Assembly (NCBI GenBank): GCA_017548245.1
Contig: JAFYMU010000145.1
Span: 1-6,029 of the forward strand
Reading direction: 5' to 3'
DNA length: 6,029 bases
Origin: Kiritimatiellia bacterium
GTDB taxonomy: Bacteria > Verrucomicrobiota > Kiritimatiellia > RFP12 > DVOR01
Each line of letters starts with the position of its first letter. The first letter of the stretch is position 1. The notes under the pieces were generated by a model. It was not told the DNA's origin, made no database searches, and saw nothing but the letters and a program-made list of their open reading frames with translations. Position numbers and translations under genes: made by a program. Shown here one piece after another: positions 1 to 6,029 of the stretch.

Positions 1-146
1 CCATTAAAGTAATAACTGTCATAGCCTCGCTCATCACCTCTAGGGAAGTGACAGAAACTTGCTCCCGGTGTTTCAACCTTAAGATTGCTCATGATAGCTG
101 TTTTACCTGCATCAACTCCTATAATATACAACCAAGCTTTTTTATT
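1..146 (-). pseudogene. Phage terminase large subunit (GpA family), internal fragment
   Basis: Read on the minus strand from about 146 down to the window edge, an open frame encodes a segment containing the signatures AWLYIIGVDAGKTAIMS, then LKVETPGASFCHFP, then RGYDSYYF. This matches the pattern (GVDAxK, RLKV, PGPGYCHFP, DEEYF) that I know from the C-terminal nuclease half of GpA-type terminase large subunits, which cut and package DNA into phage heads. The frame is open to the window edge, so the 3' end lies outside. Upstream it stays open to an ATG at 206-204, but the residues beyond about 146 do not look like terminase, and that stretch codes for the BatA-like protein on the other strand. 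GC is about 41% over 1-130, lower than downstream. The fragment is therefore truncated at its 5' side by the junction. It is either a prophage remnant or boundary, or a chimeric join. Identification by memory of the family pattern, fairly confident. Confidence 0.72.
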
Positions 147-1155
147 GCTGTTACCGTGGACGGTGGCAGGATGGCGCGTTTGGCGAAGCAAACGCACGCA
201 GGGCATTCTCTTTGCTTCGGCGCAGACGCGTTTTGCCAACATTAAACCCTCGTTGAGACAACGCCTCTGCCGTTTGTTGCCCGCGCTCTTCTTGTTCGGC
301 CTCTTGCTGCTGATTGTGGGTGCTGCGGGACCGCGCACGTTGTTGTCGCGCGAGGTGCGTTCGTCGGATGCGTTAGCCGTGATGATGGCGGTGGACATCT
401 CGGGTTCGATGCGGGCCTTGGATTTGAGTGAAGGACGCAATGACCTCACGCGTTTGGATGTGGTGAAGCGTGTTTTTAGTGACTTTGTGGAACAACGCCC
501 CGAGGATTTGATTGGGCTTGTGAGCTTTGGTGGTTACGCGAGTGTGCGTTCGCCCTTGACGGCCGACCATCGTGCGCTGTTGCATACGCTTGATGGGGTG
601 TACATTCCTGGTGATAAGGGGGCGGTGGACGAACGGGGGCGCCCTGTGACGCAAGATGAGTTGATGACGGCCATCGGTGATGGTTTGGCCGTGAGCGTGA
701 TGCGTGTTAAGGATGCCGAACCCAAGACCAAGATTGTGATTTTGCTCTCCGATGGCGAGAGTAATGCCGGCGCGGTGACACCGATGGAAGCGGCGAAGGC
801 GGCTGCGGCTTTGGGCATTCGTGTGTACACCATTGGTGCGGGGTCGACAGGGCTTGCCAAGGTGTGGACACGTGACTTTGCGGGACGCAAGGTCTTGGAG
901 AATCTGCGCACCTCGTTGGACGAAGAGACGCTCAAGAAGATTGCTGAAATCACTGGGGGTGAATATGCGAATGTGCGCGAACCCCAACAGTTAGAAGCCT
1001 TTTTGAAGCATATTGCCGCCCTTGAAACCACACAGGTGGAACGTCAAGTCTACGCACGTTACACCTCGCATGCGTGGGGATGGTTGGTGAGCGGCGGTAT
1101 TTGTTGTTTAGTAGCCGTGGCCCTCTTAACGGCATGGACAAGGAGACCCATTTAA
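91..1155 (+). CDS. BatA-like membrane-anchored VWA-domain protein, 5' end uncertain
   Basis: Aerotolerance-operon type (BatA) protein of about 354 residues, numbered from the ATG at 91. A hydrophobic N-terminal stretch (about 17-28, FLLLLPWTVAGW) and a membrane helix (about 60-80) precede a von Willebrand factor A domain. The domain has an intact MIDAS metal site: DISGS (D102, S104, S106), a threonine in SPLTAD (T157) and the aspartate of LLSDGES (D221). The segment LDEETLKKIAEITGGEYANV and a C-terminal helix (about 330-349) are typical of BatA. The VWA domain should face the periplasm and bind protein partners through a metal ion. The start is doubtful: the frame opens at TTG 85 or ATG 91, both inside sequence that looks like phage terminase on the other strand, and neither has a convincing ribosome site. 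BatA homology begins only near 133-139. The native N-terminus was probably lost or lies elsewhere. The usual partners (MoxR ATPase, DUF58, BatB) are not seen. The stop overlaps the next start. Confidence 0.82.
   Translation: MIAVLPASTPIIYNQAFLLLLPWTVAGWRVWRSKRTQGILFASAQTRFANIKPSLRQRLCRLLPALFLFGLLLLIVGAAGPRTLLSREVRSSDALAVMMAVDISGSMRALDLSEGRNDLTRLDVVKRVFSDFVEQRPEDLIGLVSFGGYASVRSPLTADHRALLHTLDGVYIPGDKGAVDERGRPVTQDELMTAIGDGLAVSVMRVKDAEPKTKIVILLSDGESNAGAVTPMEAAKAAAALGIRVYTIGAGSTGLAKVWTRDFAGRKVLENLRTSLDEETLKKIAEITGGEYANVREPQQLEAFLKHIAALETTQVERQVYARYTSHAWGWLVSGGICCLVAVALLTAWTRRPI
125..146. other. Junction between phage-like and chromosomal sequence
   Basis: Terminase similarity on the minus strand and BatA similarity on the plus strand meet in this short interval, which contains AAGCTT followed by more T residues (a run of six T). 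To the left the DNA is AT-richer and phage-like; to the right it has the base and codon character of the rest of the window. No direct repeat or att core can be defined from one side alone. A recombination point, a prophage edge or an assembly or cloning chimera would all look like this. Confidence 0.6.
1140..1145 (+). promoter_or_regulatory. Ribosome binding site AAGGAG deciding the start of the NYN gene
   Basis: AAGGAG lies 9 nt before the ATG at 1155 and inside the end of the BatA-like gene. It favours this ATG over in-frame ATGs at 1074, 1080 and 1134, none of which has a comparable site. The resulting TAATG overlap (stop 1153-1155, start 1155-1157) implies translational coupling. Confidence 0.8.
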
Positions 1156-2888
1156 TGGCAACCGAAGTGGCAATTACCGCGGCAGATCTCTGCCATGCCT
1201 TTGAAGCGGTATTGGAACAGATTCCCGAACATCCGTTGACCGATTGGGTGCAGCAGGCGCACGTGGTCGCGGGGGGGATGCGTCCGGGGAATACAGCCTT
1301 TATGCGTAAGCTCCTCGTGAACCGTTTTGGCGGTCACTTGCAGAAGTATGACAAGAACGTGGCGGGCTTTTTGCGTAATCATATGCCTGAAGCTCGGTTG
1401 CTCTCCATGTTGGATGCGGAGGAACTGCAGAAGCGGCGCGGTTTGTTGACGGTCTTCTTCGGGAAGGCGCGCTTTATCTTGGCGTTGTTGCAAGACGCCC
1501 GCGAAACGGTTCGTGACGATGCGGCCCGTTGGATGAACGAGAATACGGCGGAATTGCCCGAGGAAGAGGTGGCCCAAAAACAGGTTCGCGCCATCTTTGC
1601 ACCCGTGGCCAATCTTGGGCAGGGCGGTTCGCCCGAGGGTAACAAACGGTTGCGCGAGGCGTTAACGTTGGCCGAACAGCAGATTGAAGTCTTGAAGAAA
1701 GAGGCAAAACGCGATCGTCGCATGGCCGAAGAAGCGGCTCAAAAACGCGAACGTGAGCAGCGCGACCTGTTGGCCACCAAGGACTTTGCCATCGCAGAGG
1801 CCAAACGCCTTGCCGAACAAGCTGATGCCGCCTTGCAACGTGAGACCGCGTTGCGCGATTTGCGCGTGAAAGAGTTGCTCGCCGTGCGTCAGGTGGATCT
1901 CTTCCGTGGGTGGTTGAAACCCATGTGTGCTGTGGAGACGCTTTTGGAAGAGGGGAAACATAAACCCTTGTTGGAACGCGTCCAGGTCGTGTTGGAAGCC
2001 CAACGCAAAGCCGACCGCGCGGCCTCGCGTCACCATGAGGCCGAACAGCAATTGAAGGCCGTTGAAGCCGCCCTTGCTGAGGTGGAACAAACCCTCTCCG
2101 TGGCCCAGGTGGTCCTGCCCGAACTGCAAGCGGTCTGCGATGAATTGCGCGTCCAACGCGATGCCTACCGAACTCAACTCTATCCCGAGAAGAGCGCCTT
2201 CTCGGCCTTGGCGACCGAATTGGCGGCGCGCATTGACCGTTGCACCGAAGCGGATTACTACCAGGTGCGCGAGTGGTTGAAGTTGAATGAAGAGCTCAAG
2301 GTCATCTCGGCGGCCGAGGCAAAGGCCTTGCGAACCCGTTTTAACCATCGTGTCGCGCTGTGGGCGGCGACCCATCCTGAATTGAAGGCCGAAGATTTGG
2401 TGTTGGAACCCGAAAGCGAGTCGGACGCCATTCGTCGTCGCAATCCGATTTTGGCCGATGCGATTGCGGGAAAACGCGAGATGATGTTGTTCCTTGATGG
2501 CCATAATATGCTCAATGGCATCAATCGTTTTCGTCAGCGGCGTGGGCGTCCGCAGACCCACGAAGAGGCGCGTACGCGATTGGAAAAGGAGGTCGCACGC
2601 CTCTTTGGTCAGTTGCCATTGGTCGCGGTGAATCTCGTGTGGGATGGTTGCGCAAAGACCAATCACAACCTCTGCGAGAATGTGCTCGTGCACTTCTCGG
2701 GCGGTACGGGCGAACATCGCGCAGACCGTTACATCATCAATCAAATTGACTACTACAAAGACCAAACCGACCTGCCGATGGTGCTCGTGACGGACGATAA
2801 TGGATTCGCTGGCGATGCACGCAAACGCGGGGTACAGGTCTGTCGATTACACGATTTTGAGGCCTTTTTAGATGTGCCACTTGCCTAA
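1155..2888 (+). CDS. Coiled-coil protein with C-terminal NYN/PIN-like (YacP-type) nuclease domain
   Basis: A predicted cytoplasmic protein of 577 residues. Residues 1-150 form a mostly helical region I do not recognise. Residues about 160-345 are rich in Glu, Lys, Arg, Ala and Gln with heptad-like spacing, so a long, interrupted coiled coil is likely (main blocks about 163-245 and 275-340). Residues about 442-573 look like a NYN/PIN-like domain of the YacP/Rae1 type: a first strand MMLFLDGHNMLNG (D448, N451), a second strand ending in VWDG (D497), HFSGGTGEHRADRYI (D524), and VLVTDDNGF (D547, D548). These acidic residues fit a metal-dependent RNase site. YacP-type proteins are normally small single-domain proteins, so a nuclease carried on a long coiled coil is unusual. 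There is no signal peptide or membrane helix. It is coupled to the BatA-like gene upstream (TAATG) and overlaps the radical-SAM gene downstream by 17 nt. The nuclease assignment is from motifs; substrate and role are unknown. Confidence 0.8.
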   Translation: MATEVAITAADLCHAFEAVLEQIPEHPLTDWVQQAHVVAGGMRPGNTAFMRKLLVNRFGGHLQKYDKNVAGFLRNHMPEARLLSMLDAEELQKRRGLLTVFFGKARFILALLQDARETVRDDAARWMNENTAELPEEEVAQKQVRAIFAPVANLGQGGSPEGNKRLREALTLAEQQIEVLKKEAKRDRRMAEEAAQKREREQRDLLATKDFAIAEAKRLAEQADAALQRETALRDLRVKELLAVRQVDLFRGWLKPMCAVETLLEEGKHKPLLERVQVVLEAQRKADRAASRHHEAEQQLKAVEAALAEVEQTLSVAQVVLPELQAVCDELRVQRDAYRTQLYPEKSAFSALATELAARIDRCTEADYYQVREWLKLNEELKVISAAEAKALRTRFNHRVALWAATHPELKAEDLVLEPESESDAIRRRNPILADAIAGKREMMLFLDGHNMLNGINRFRQRRGRPQTHEEARTRLEKEVARLFGQLPLVAVNLVWDGCAKTNHNLCENVLVHFSGGTGEHRADRYIINQIDYYKDQTDLPMVLVTDDNGFAGDARKRGVQVCRLHDFEAFLDVPLA

Positions 2889-3858
2889 GTTATCGGAACG
2901 CGCACAGGCCCTTTTGAGGCAACAAGCCGCTCCTGAATGGCAGGATTGGCAATGGCAGTTGGCCCATGCGTTGACAGCGGATGATTTTGGGGTGACGGAT
3001 TGTGCCGCCTTTCCCATGCGTGTCACGCCGTACTATGCTTCGTTAGCCGATTTGACCAATCCAGAAGACCCCATCTTGCGTCAGTTTTTGGCGGCACCAG
3101 AGGAGGGGATTGACGATGGCTTTTCGGCAGACCCTTTTGGTGAAACGGCTCATGCGGCGGTCGCGCCAGGGATTAAGCAACGCTATGCCGATCGCATGCT
3201 CGCGATGATGAATGTGACGTGCTCGACCTACTGCCGTCACTGCACGCGGCGTGGATTGTTGGACACGGCGCGACGAGCGCAGTTGGAGACGTTGGTGGAG
3301 GCGATTCAGGCGCGCCCAACGGTTCGTGAAGTCTTGCTCTCGGGGGGCGACCCCTTAATCTTGCCAGACGATGAAGTGGTGCGTTGGGTCGAAGCGATTG
3401 CGGCCTTACCTCAGATTGATGCGGTGCGCCTCTGCACGCGAACGCCAGTGGTGTTGCCGATGCGTTGGACTGAAGCGTTGGTAAAACGGTTGGCTACCTT
3501 TGAAAAGGTCTGGGTGCAGACGCAGTTTAACCATCCGAAGGAGTTGACGCCTGCGGTAGAAGCGGCGGTGGCGCGGATGGTCAATCACGGGCTTCTAGTC
3601 TCCAATCAGAGTGTGCTATTGCGCGGCATCAACGATGACCCTGAAGTGATGGCATCCCTCTGCGCGGGGTTGCAACGACGTCGCATTCGTCCGTACTACA
3701 TCTTTGTCTGTGATCCGATCGCGGGCATTAGCCATTTCCGAACCCCTCTGGCGGACGCAAAACGGTTGCGCGACTATCTCTTAACGCATTTGGGCGGCTT
3801 GGCCTGTCCGCGTGTGGTGGCGGATTTGCCCGAGGCGAATCACAAAACCGATATCTAA
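2872..3858 (+). CDS. Radical-SAM protein of the KamA (lysine 2,3-aminomutase) family, short form
   Basis: A 328-residue radical-SAM, PLP-dependent enzyme that should interconvert L-lysine and beta-lysine, or act on a related amino acid. The [4Fe-4S] motif is CSTYCRHC (C117, C121, C124) followed by TRRG. Other family blocks are LLSGGDPL (155-162), RTPVVLP (190-196), FNHP (219-222), NQSVLLRGIND (245-255), RPYYIFVCD (273-281) and HFRTP (288-292). The aspartates that bind the lysine side-chain amine in clostridial KamA align with D281 and D318, and its PLP lysine aligns with K325. The protein ends three residues after K325. The clostridial enzyme (about 416 residues) goes on much further, and its glycine-rich loop before that lysine is EANH here. 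The length is closer to EpmB (about 340), but the cysteine motif (TRRG rather than FRRHFPY) is KamA-like. The ATG at 2872 has TGAGG 9 nt upstream, inside the NYN gene, suggesting coupling. No epmA or efp is in view. Confidence 0.85.
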   Translation: MCHLPKLSERAQALLRQQAAPEWQDWQWQLAHALTADDFGVTDCAAFPMRVTPYYASLADLTNPEDPILRQFLAAPEEGIDDGFSADPFGETAHAAVAPGIKQRYADRMLAMMNVTCSTYCRHCTRRGLLDTARRAQLETLVEAIQARPTVREVLLSGGDPLILPDDEVVRWVEAIAALPQIDAVRLCTRTPVVLPMRWTEALVKRLATFEKVWVQTQFNHPKELTPAVEAAVARMVNHGLLVSNQSVLLRGINDDPEVMASLCAGLQRRRIRPYYIFVCDPIAGISHFRTPLADAKRLRDYLLTHLGGLACPRVVADLPEANHKTDI

Positions 3859-3887
3859 AATCCGCTAAATGACTGAAAAGACCGCGA

Positions 3888-3933
3888 TTTCTCGTGTTGA
3901 TGTGTAACAAAATCTACACCAAAGCACGAGAAA
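3888..3933. repeat. Imperfect inverted repeat (hairpin) upstream of icd
   Basis: TTTCTCGTG at 3888-3896 is perfectly complementary to CACGAGAAA at 3925-3933. Inside these arms, TTG (3897-3899) can pair with CAA (3920-3922) and GTGTA (3902-3906) with TACAC (3915-3919), leaving an 8-nt loop and two 2-nt bulges. About 17 pairs can form. No run of T follows on either strand, so it is not a standard Rho-independent terminator. Its right arm ends 5 bases before the -10 hexamer and it covers the -35 region, which would suit an operator. It also lies 3' of the kamA-like gene, where it could protect or end that mRNA. Confidence 0.65.
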
Positions 3934-3935
3934 CT

Positions 3936-3944
3936 TGGTATAAT
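3936..3944 (+). promoter_or_regulatory. Extended -10 promoter element for icd
   Basis: TGgTATAAT (TG at 3936-3937, consensus hexamer at 3939-3944) is a textbook extended -10 for the housekeeping sigma factor. No good -35 hexamer sits 16-18 bp upstream (the 17-bp position reads ACACCA), which is compatible with an extended -10 promoter. Transcription would begin near 3951, giving a leader of about 55 nt before the icd ATG. The adjoining hairpin sequence overlaps where RNA polymerase would bind. Confidence 0.7.
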
Positions 3945-4005
3945 GTGCCTGTTTGTTCTTTAGATCCCTTTTTTTGAAACCCGTTTGAACGAGGTTAAAT
4001 TGATT

Positions 4006-5271
4006 ATGCAAGAGACGAAAATTGTAAAGCCTACCTTCGGTGAAAAGATTACGATGGGGGCTGATGGCAAGTTGAATGTGCCGAATTTCCCGATTATTCC
4101 CTATGTGGAAGGCGATGGCACGGGCCCGGATATTACGGCCGCCGCAATGATTGTGTGGGATGCGGCAGTAAAGGCAGCATATGGTGATTCGCGTAAGATT
4201 GCATGGATGGAAGTCTATGCAGGTGAAAAGTCGAACGCCGTGTATGGTCCGAATACGTGGTTGCCGGATGAAACCGTTGAAGCATGTCGCGACTATCTCG
4301 TTTCGATTAAGGGCCCCTTGACGACGCCGGTGGGCGGTGGTATCCGTTCGATCAACGTGGCGATGCGTCAGTTGTTGGATCTCTATGTCTGCTTGCGCCC
4401 GGTGCGTTGGTTCCGTGGCGTGCCTTCTCCTGTGTTGCATCCTGAATTGACCGACATGGTGATTTTCCGTGAAAACACGGAAGACATCTATGCGGGTATC
4501 GAATGGATGAATGGCACTCCTGAAGCACAGAAGGTGATTGATTTCTTGATGAACGAAATGGGCGTGAAGAAGATTCGCTTCCCTGAAAGTTCGTCGATTG
4601 GTATCAAGCCCGTCTCCTTGGAAGGTAGCGAACGCTTGATTAAGGCTGCAATTGATTACGCCATTGACAATGACCGCGCCTCGGTGACCTTTGTGCACAA
4701 GGGCAACATCCAGAAGTTCACGGAAGGTGCTTTCCGCGACTGGGGTTATGCATTGGCAAAGCGCGAATATGGTGCAACGGTGATTGGTGACGGCCCGTGG
4801 TGTTCGTTGAAGAACCCGAAGACGGGTAAGGAAATCATCATCAAGGACTGCATCTGCGACGCCTTCTTGCAGCAGATTTTGACCCGCCCTGCAGAATACG
4901 ATGTGATTGCTACGCTCAACCTCAATGGCGACTACGTCTCTGACGCATTGGCCGCTTGCGTGGGTGGCATCGGCATTGCGCCTGGCGCGAATATCAACAA
5001 TACTACGGGTGTGGCCGTCTTCGAAGCAACGCACGGCACGGCGCCGAAGTATGCAGGTTTGGACAAGGTCAATCCTGGTTCGCTCATCCTCTCGGGCGAG
5101 ATGATGTTGCGTTACATGGGTTGGACGGAAGCGGCTGACAAGATTATCGCCGCAATGGACAAGGTGATCGCCGACAAGACGGTGACCTATGACTTTGCTC
5201 GTTTGATGCCGGATGCCAAGGAAGTCTCTTGTTCGGGCTTCGCAAAGGCACTCGCAGCGGCAATGGCCTAA
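4006..5271 (+). CDS. icd: NADP-dependent isocitrate dehydrogenase
   Basis: TCA-cycle enzyme that oxidatively decarboxylates isocitrate to 2-oxoglutarate, making NADPH; a cytoplasmic homodimer. The 421 residues align almost throughout with the 416-residue E. coli Icd. Visible sites include the isocitrate-binding block [12 protein letters not shown] with S115 (E. coli S113, the AceK phosphorylation site), Y162, K232, and metal ligands D285, D309 and D313. NADP-specific residues are also present: K348 and Y349 in APKYAG, V355, Y395 and R399. Cofactor use should therefore be NADP. The ATG at 4006 was chosen, with GAGG 11 nt upstream. An in-frame TTG at 4000 has that site 5 nt upstream and would add two residues, so it is a real alternative. 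It has its own promoter and is followed after 9 nt by rmuC. It uses GCA for alanine and AAG for lysine more than the upstream genes appear to, perhaps reflecting high expression. Confidence 0.97.
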   Translation: MQETKIVKPTFGEKITMGADGKLNVPNFPIIPYVEGDGTGPDITAAAMIVWDAAVKAAYGDSRKIAWMEVYAGEKSNAVYGPNTWLPDETVEACRDYLVSIKGPLTTPVGGGIRSINVAMRQLLDLYVCLRPVRWFRGVPSPVLHPELTDMVIFRENTEDIYAGIEWMNGTPEAQKVIDFLMNEMGVKKIRFPESSSIGIKPVSLEGSERLIKAAIDYAIDNDRASVTFVHKGNIQKFTEGAFRDWGYALAKREYGATVIGDGPWCSLKNPKTGKEIIIKDCICDAFLQQILTRPAEYDVIATLNLNGDYVSDALAACVGGIGIAPGANINNTTGVAVFEATHGTAPKYAGLDKVNPGSLILSGEMMLRYMGWTEAADKIIAAMDKVIADKTVTYDFARLMPDAKEVSCSGFAKALAAAMA

Positions 5272-5280
5272 AGGGTTAAA

Positions 5281-6029
5281 ATGACGGCGCTGACGGTATT
5301 TCTTTTGGTGGTGATTGCGGTTCTGATGGGAATCGCAGTCGCCTTGTTGTATAAACTCCTTCAGCGTCCGAGCCCCTTGACGCGAGACGAATTGCCCGCC
5401 ACGTTGGATCCTCGGAGTCTTGCAGAGACCGAACGTCGCTTGGCGGAGCAATTGGCCCAACGCTTCACGCAGCTTGAAGTGAAGGAAGATGTGATTGCCC
5501 GTGCGCAACGTGAAGAACTCGCGGGCGCCTTTAAGTCCCGTTCGGAAGAGAATGCGCGGTTGTTGGAAACCCATTTGCGTGAAGTGCGCGAGAGCCTGAA
5601 GGCAATGGGTGGCGTAAATGACGGCATTCAACGTTTGGGCGAGGGGGTGCGCCGCTTTAATGCGCTCCTTTCCAACGTGAAGACGCGTGGCGTTTGGGGC
5701 GAAGTGCAGTTGGAACGGTTGTTGAGCGAACTCTTTGTGGCAGGACAGTTCGAAAAGAATGTCAAGCCGAATCCCCGCAGCAATAAGATTGTTGAATTTG
5801 CGTTGAAGTTGCCAGGGGCAGAAGAGGGGAAGTCGATTTGGTTGCCGATTGACTCAAAGTTCCCGTTGGACGCTTACGATGGCGTGCAGGCCGCAATGGA
5901 TGCTACCTCGCTAGAGATCGCCAAACGTGCCCTGGCTGATCGCGTTAAACTCTTTTCTACACAGGTCGCACAGTACATTACGCCGCCGTACACGACCGAC
6001 TTTGCAATTATGTTTGTGCCCGTTGAAAG
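5281..6029 (+). CDS. rmuC: RmuC family DNA recombination protein, 3' truncated by window end
   Basis: First 249 residues of an RmuC homologue; family members are usually about 400-475 residues, so roughly half is present. An N-terminal membrane helix (about 4-24) is followed by a helical, probably coiled-coil segment (about 45-130). The start of the conserved nuclease-like core then follows: NVKTRGVWGEVQLERLL (132-148), QFEKNVKPNP (156-165), WLPIDSKFPLDAY (187-199) and YTTDFAIMFVP (237-247). In E. coli RmuC limits rearrangement at short inverted repeats, and the family is predicted to be a restriction-endonuclease-fold nuclease. The precise reaction is unproven here. The ATG at 5281 has AAGGG at 5271-5275, overlapping the icd stop, with a 5-nt spacing. 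No terminator or promoter lies between the two genes, so rmuC is probably co-transcribed with icd. Confidence 0.93.
   Translation, partial: MTALTVFLLVVIAVLMGIAVALLYKLLQRPSPLTRDELPATLDPRSLAETERRLAEQLAQRFTQLEVKEDVIARAQREELAGAFKSRSEENARLLETHLREVRESLKAMGGVNDGIQRLGEGVRRFNALLSNVKTRGVWGEVQLERLLSELFVAGQFEKNVKPNPRSNKIVEFALKLPGAEEGKSIWLPIDSKFPLDAYDGVQAAMDATSLEIAKRALADRVKLFSTQVAQYITPPYTTDFAIMFVPVE

Noticed and set aside
120..125. TATAAT upstream of the BatA-like coding region
   Set aside because: No -35 hexamer at a workable distance, and the bases are explained as terminase codons on the other strand, so it is probably chance.
48..245. A 65-codon plus-strand frame at the left edge
   Set aside because: It crosses the phage/chromosome junction, overlaps both better-supported readings and has no recognisable similarity.
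373..1031. Two overlapping minus-strand frames opposite the VWA domain
   Set aside because: The plus strand here carries an intact VWA domain with its MIDAS residues; the antisense translations look like noise.
1662..2765. A 367-codon minus-strand frame opposite the NYN gene
   Set aside because: Composition-driven shadow of the plus-strand coiled-coil gene; no domain or ribosome site recognised.
2872..3858. Calling the radical-SAM gene epmB (EF-P lysine modification)
   Set aside because: The length is similar, but the cysteine motif and the block RPYYIFVCD follow lysine 2,3-aminomutase rather than EpmB, and no efp or epmA is nearby.
3888..3950. Rho-independent terminator after the KamA-like gene
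   Set aside because: The stem is AT-rich at its base and no T-run follows it on either strand.
3865..5631. A 588-codon open frame on the minus strand opposite icd and the start of rmuC
   Set aside because: It mirrors the strong codon bias of icd. Its translation is rich in His, Arg, Cys and Thr without recognisable domains, and it crosses the icd promoter region and two well-supported genes.

Overview
The window reads as a piece of a Gram-negative bacterial chromosome, moderately GC-rich, with leucine often encoded by TTG and tight gene packing. A BatA-type VWA protein, an E. coli-type NADP isocitrate dehydrogenase and RmuC point towards Proteobacteria or a related Gram-negative lineage. I cannot name a genus. 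Almost all of it is coding, and every bacterial gene lies on the + strand.

Left edge (1 to about 146): a short AT-richer segment (about 41% GC by hand count over 1-130). Read on the minus strand, it encodes part of a phage terminase large subunit of the GpA/lambda family. It runs directly into the 5' end of a BatA-like gene, with the two homologies meeting around 125-146. This is either a prophage or rearrangement boundary or an assembly chimera. Either way, the BatA gene has no recognisable native start or promoter here.

Operon 1 (about 91-3858): three genes joined by overlaps. The first is a membrane-anchored VWA (BatA-like) protein whose stop overlaps the next start (TAATG). The second is a 577-residue protein with a long coiled coil and a C-terminal NYN/PIN-like (YacP-type) nuclease domain. 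The third is a short radical-SAM protein of the lysine 2,3-aminomutase (KamA) family, starting 17 nt before the nuclease gene ends. The middle protein and this gene combination are the least familiar content of the window.

Intergenic region (3859-4005): a long imperfect hairpin with perfect 9-bp outer arms, followed directly by an extended -10 promoter element (TGgTATAAT) that should drive icd.

Operon 2 (4006-6029): icd, complete with all expected catalytic, NADP-specificity and kinase-target residues, is followed after 9 nt by rmuC, which is cut off by the window end. The TCA-cycle enzyme and the DNA-maintenance protein probably share a transcript. No tRNA, rRNA, CRISPR array or insertion sequence was seen.
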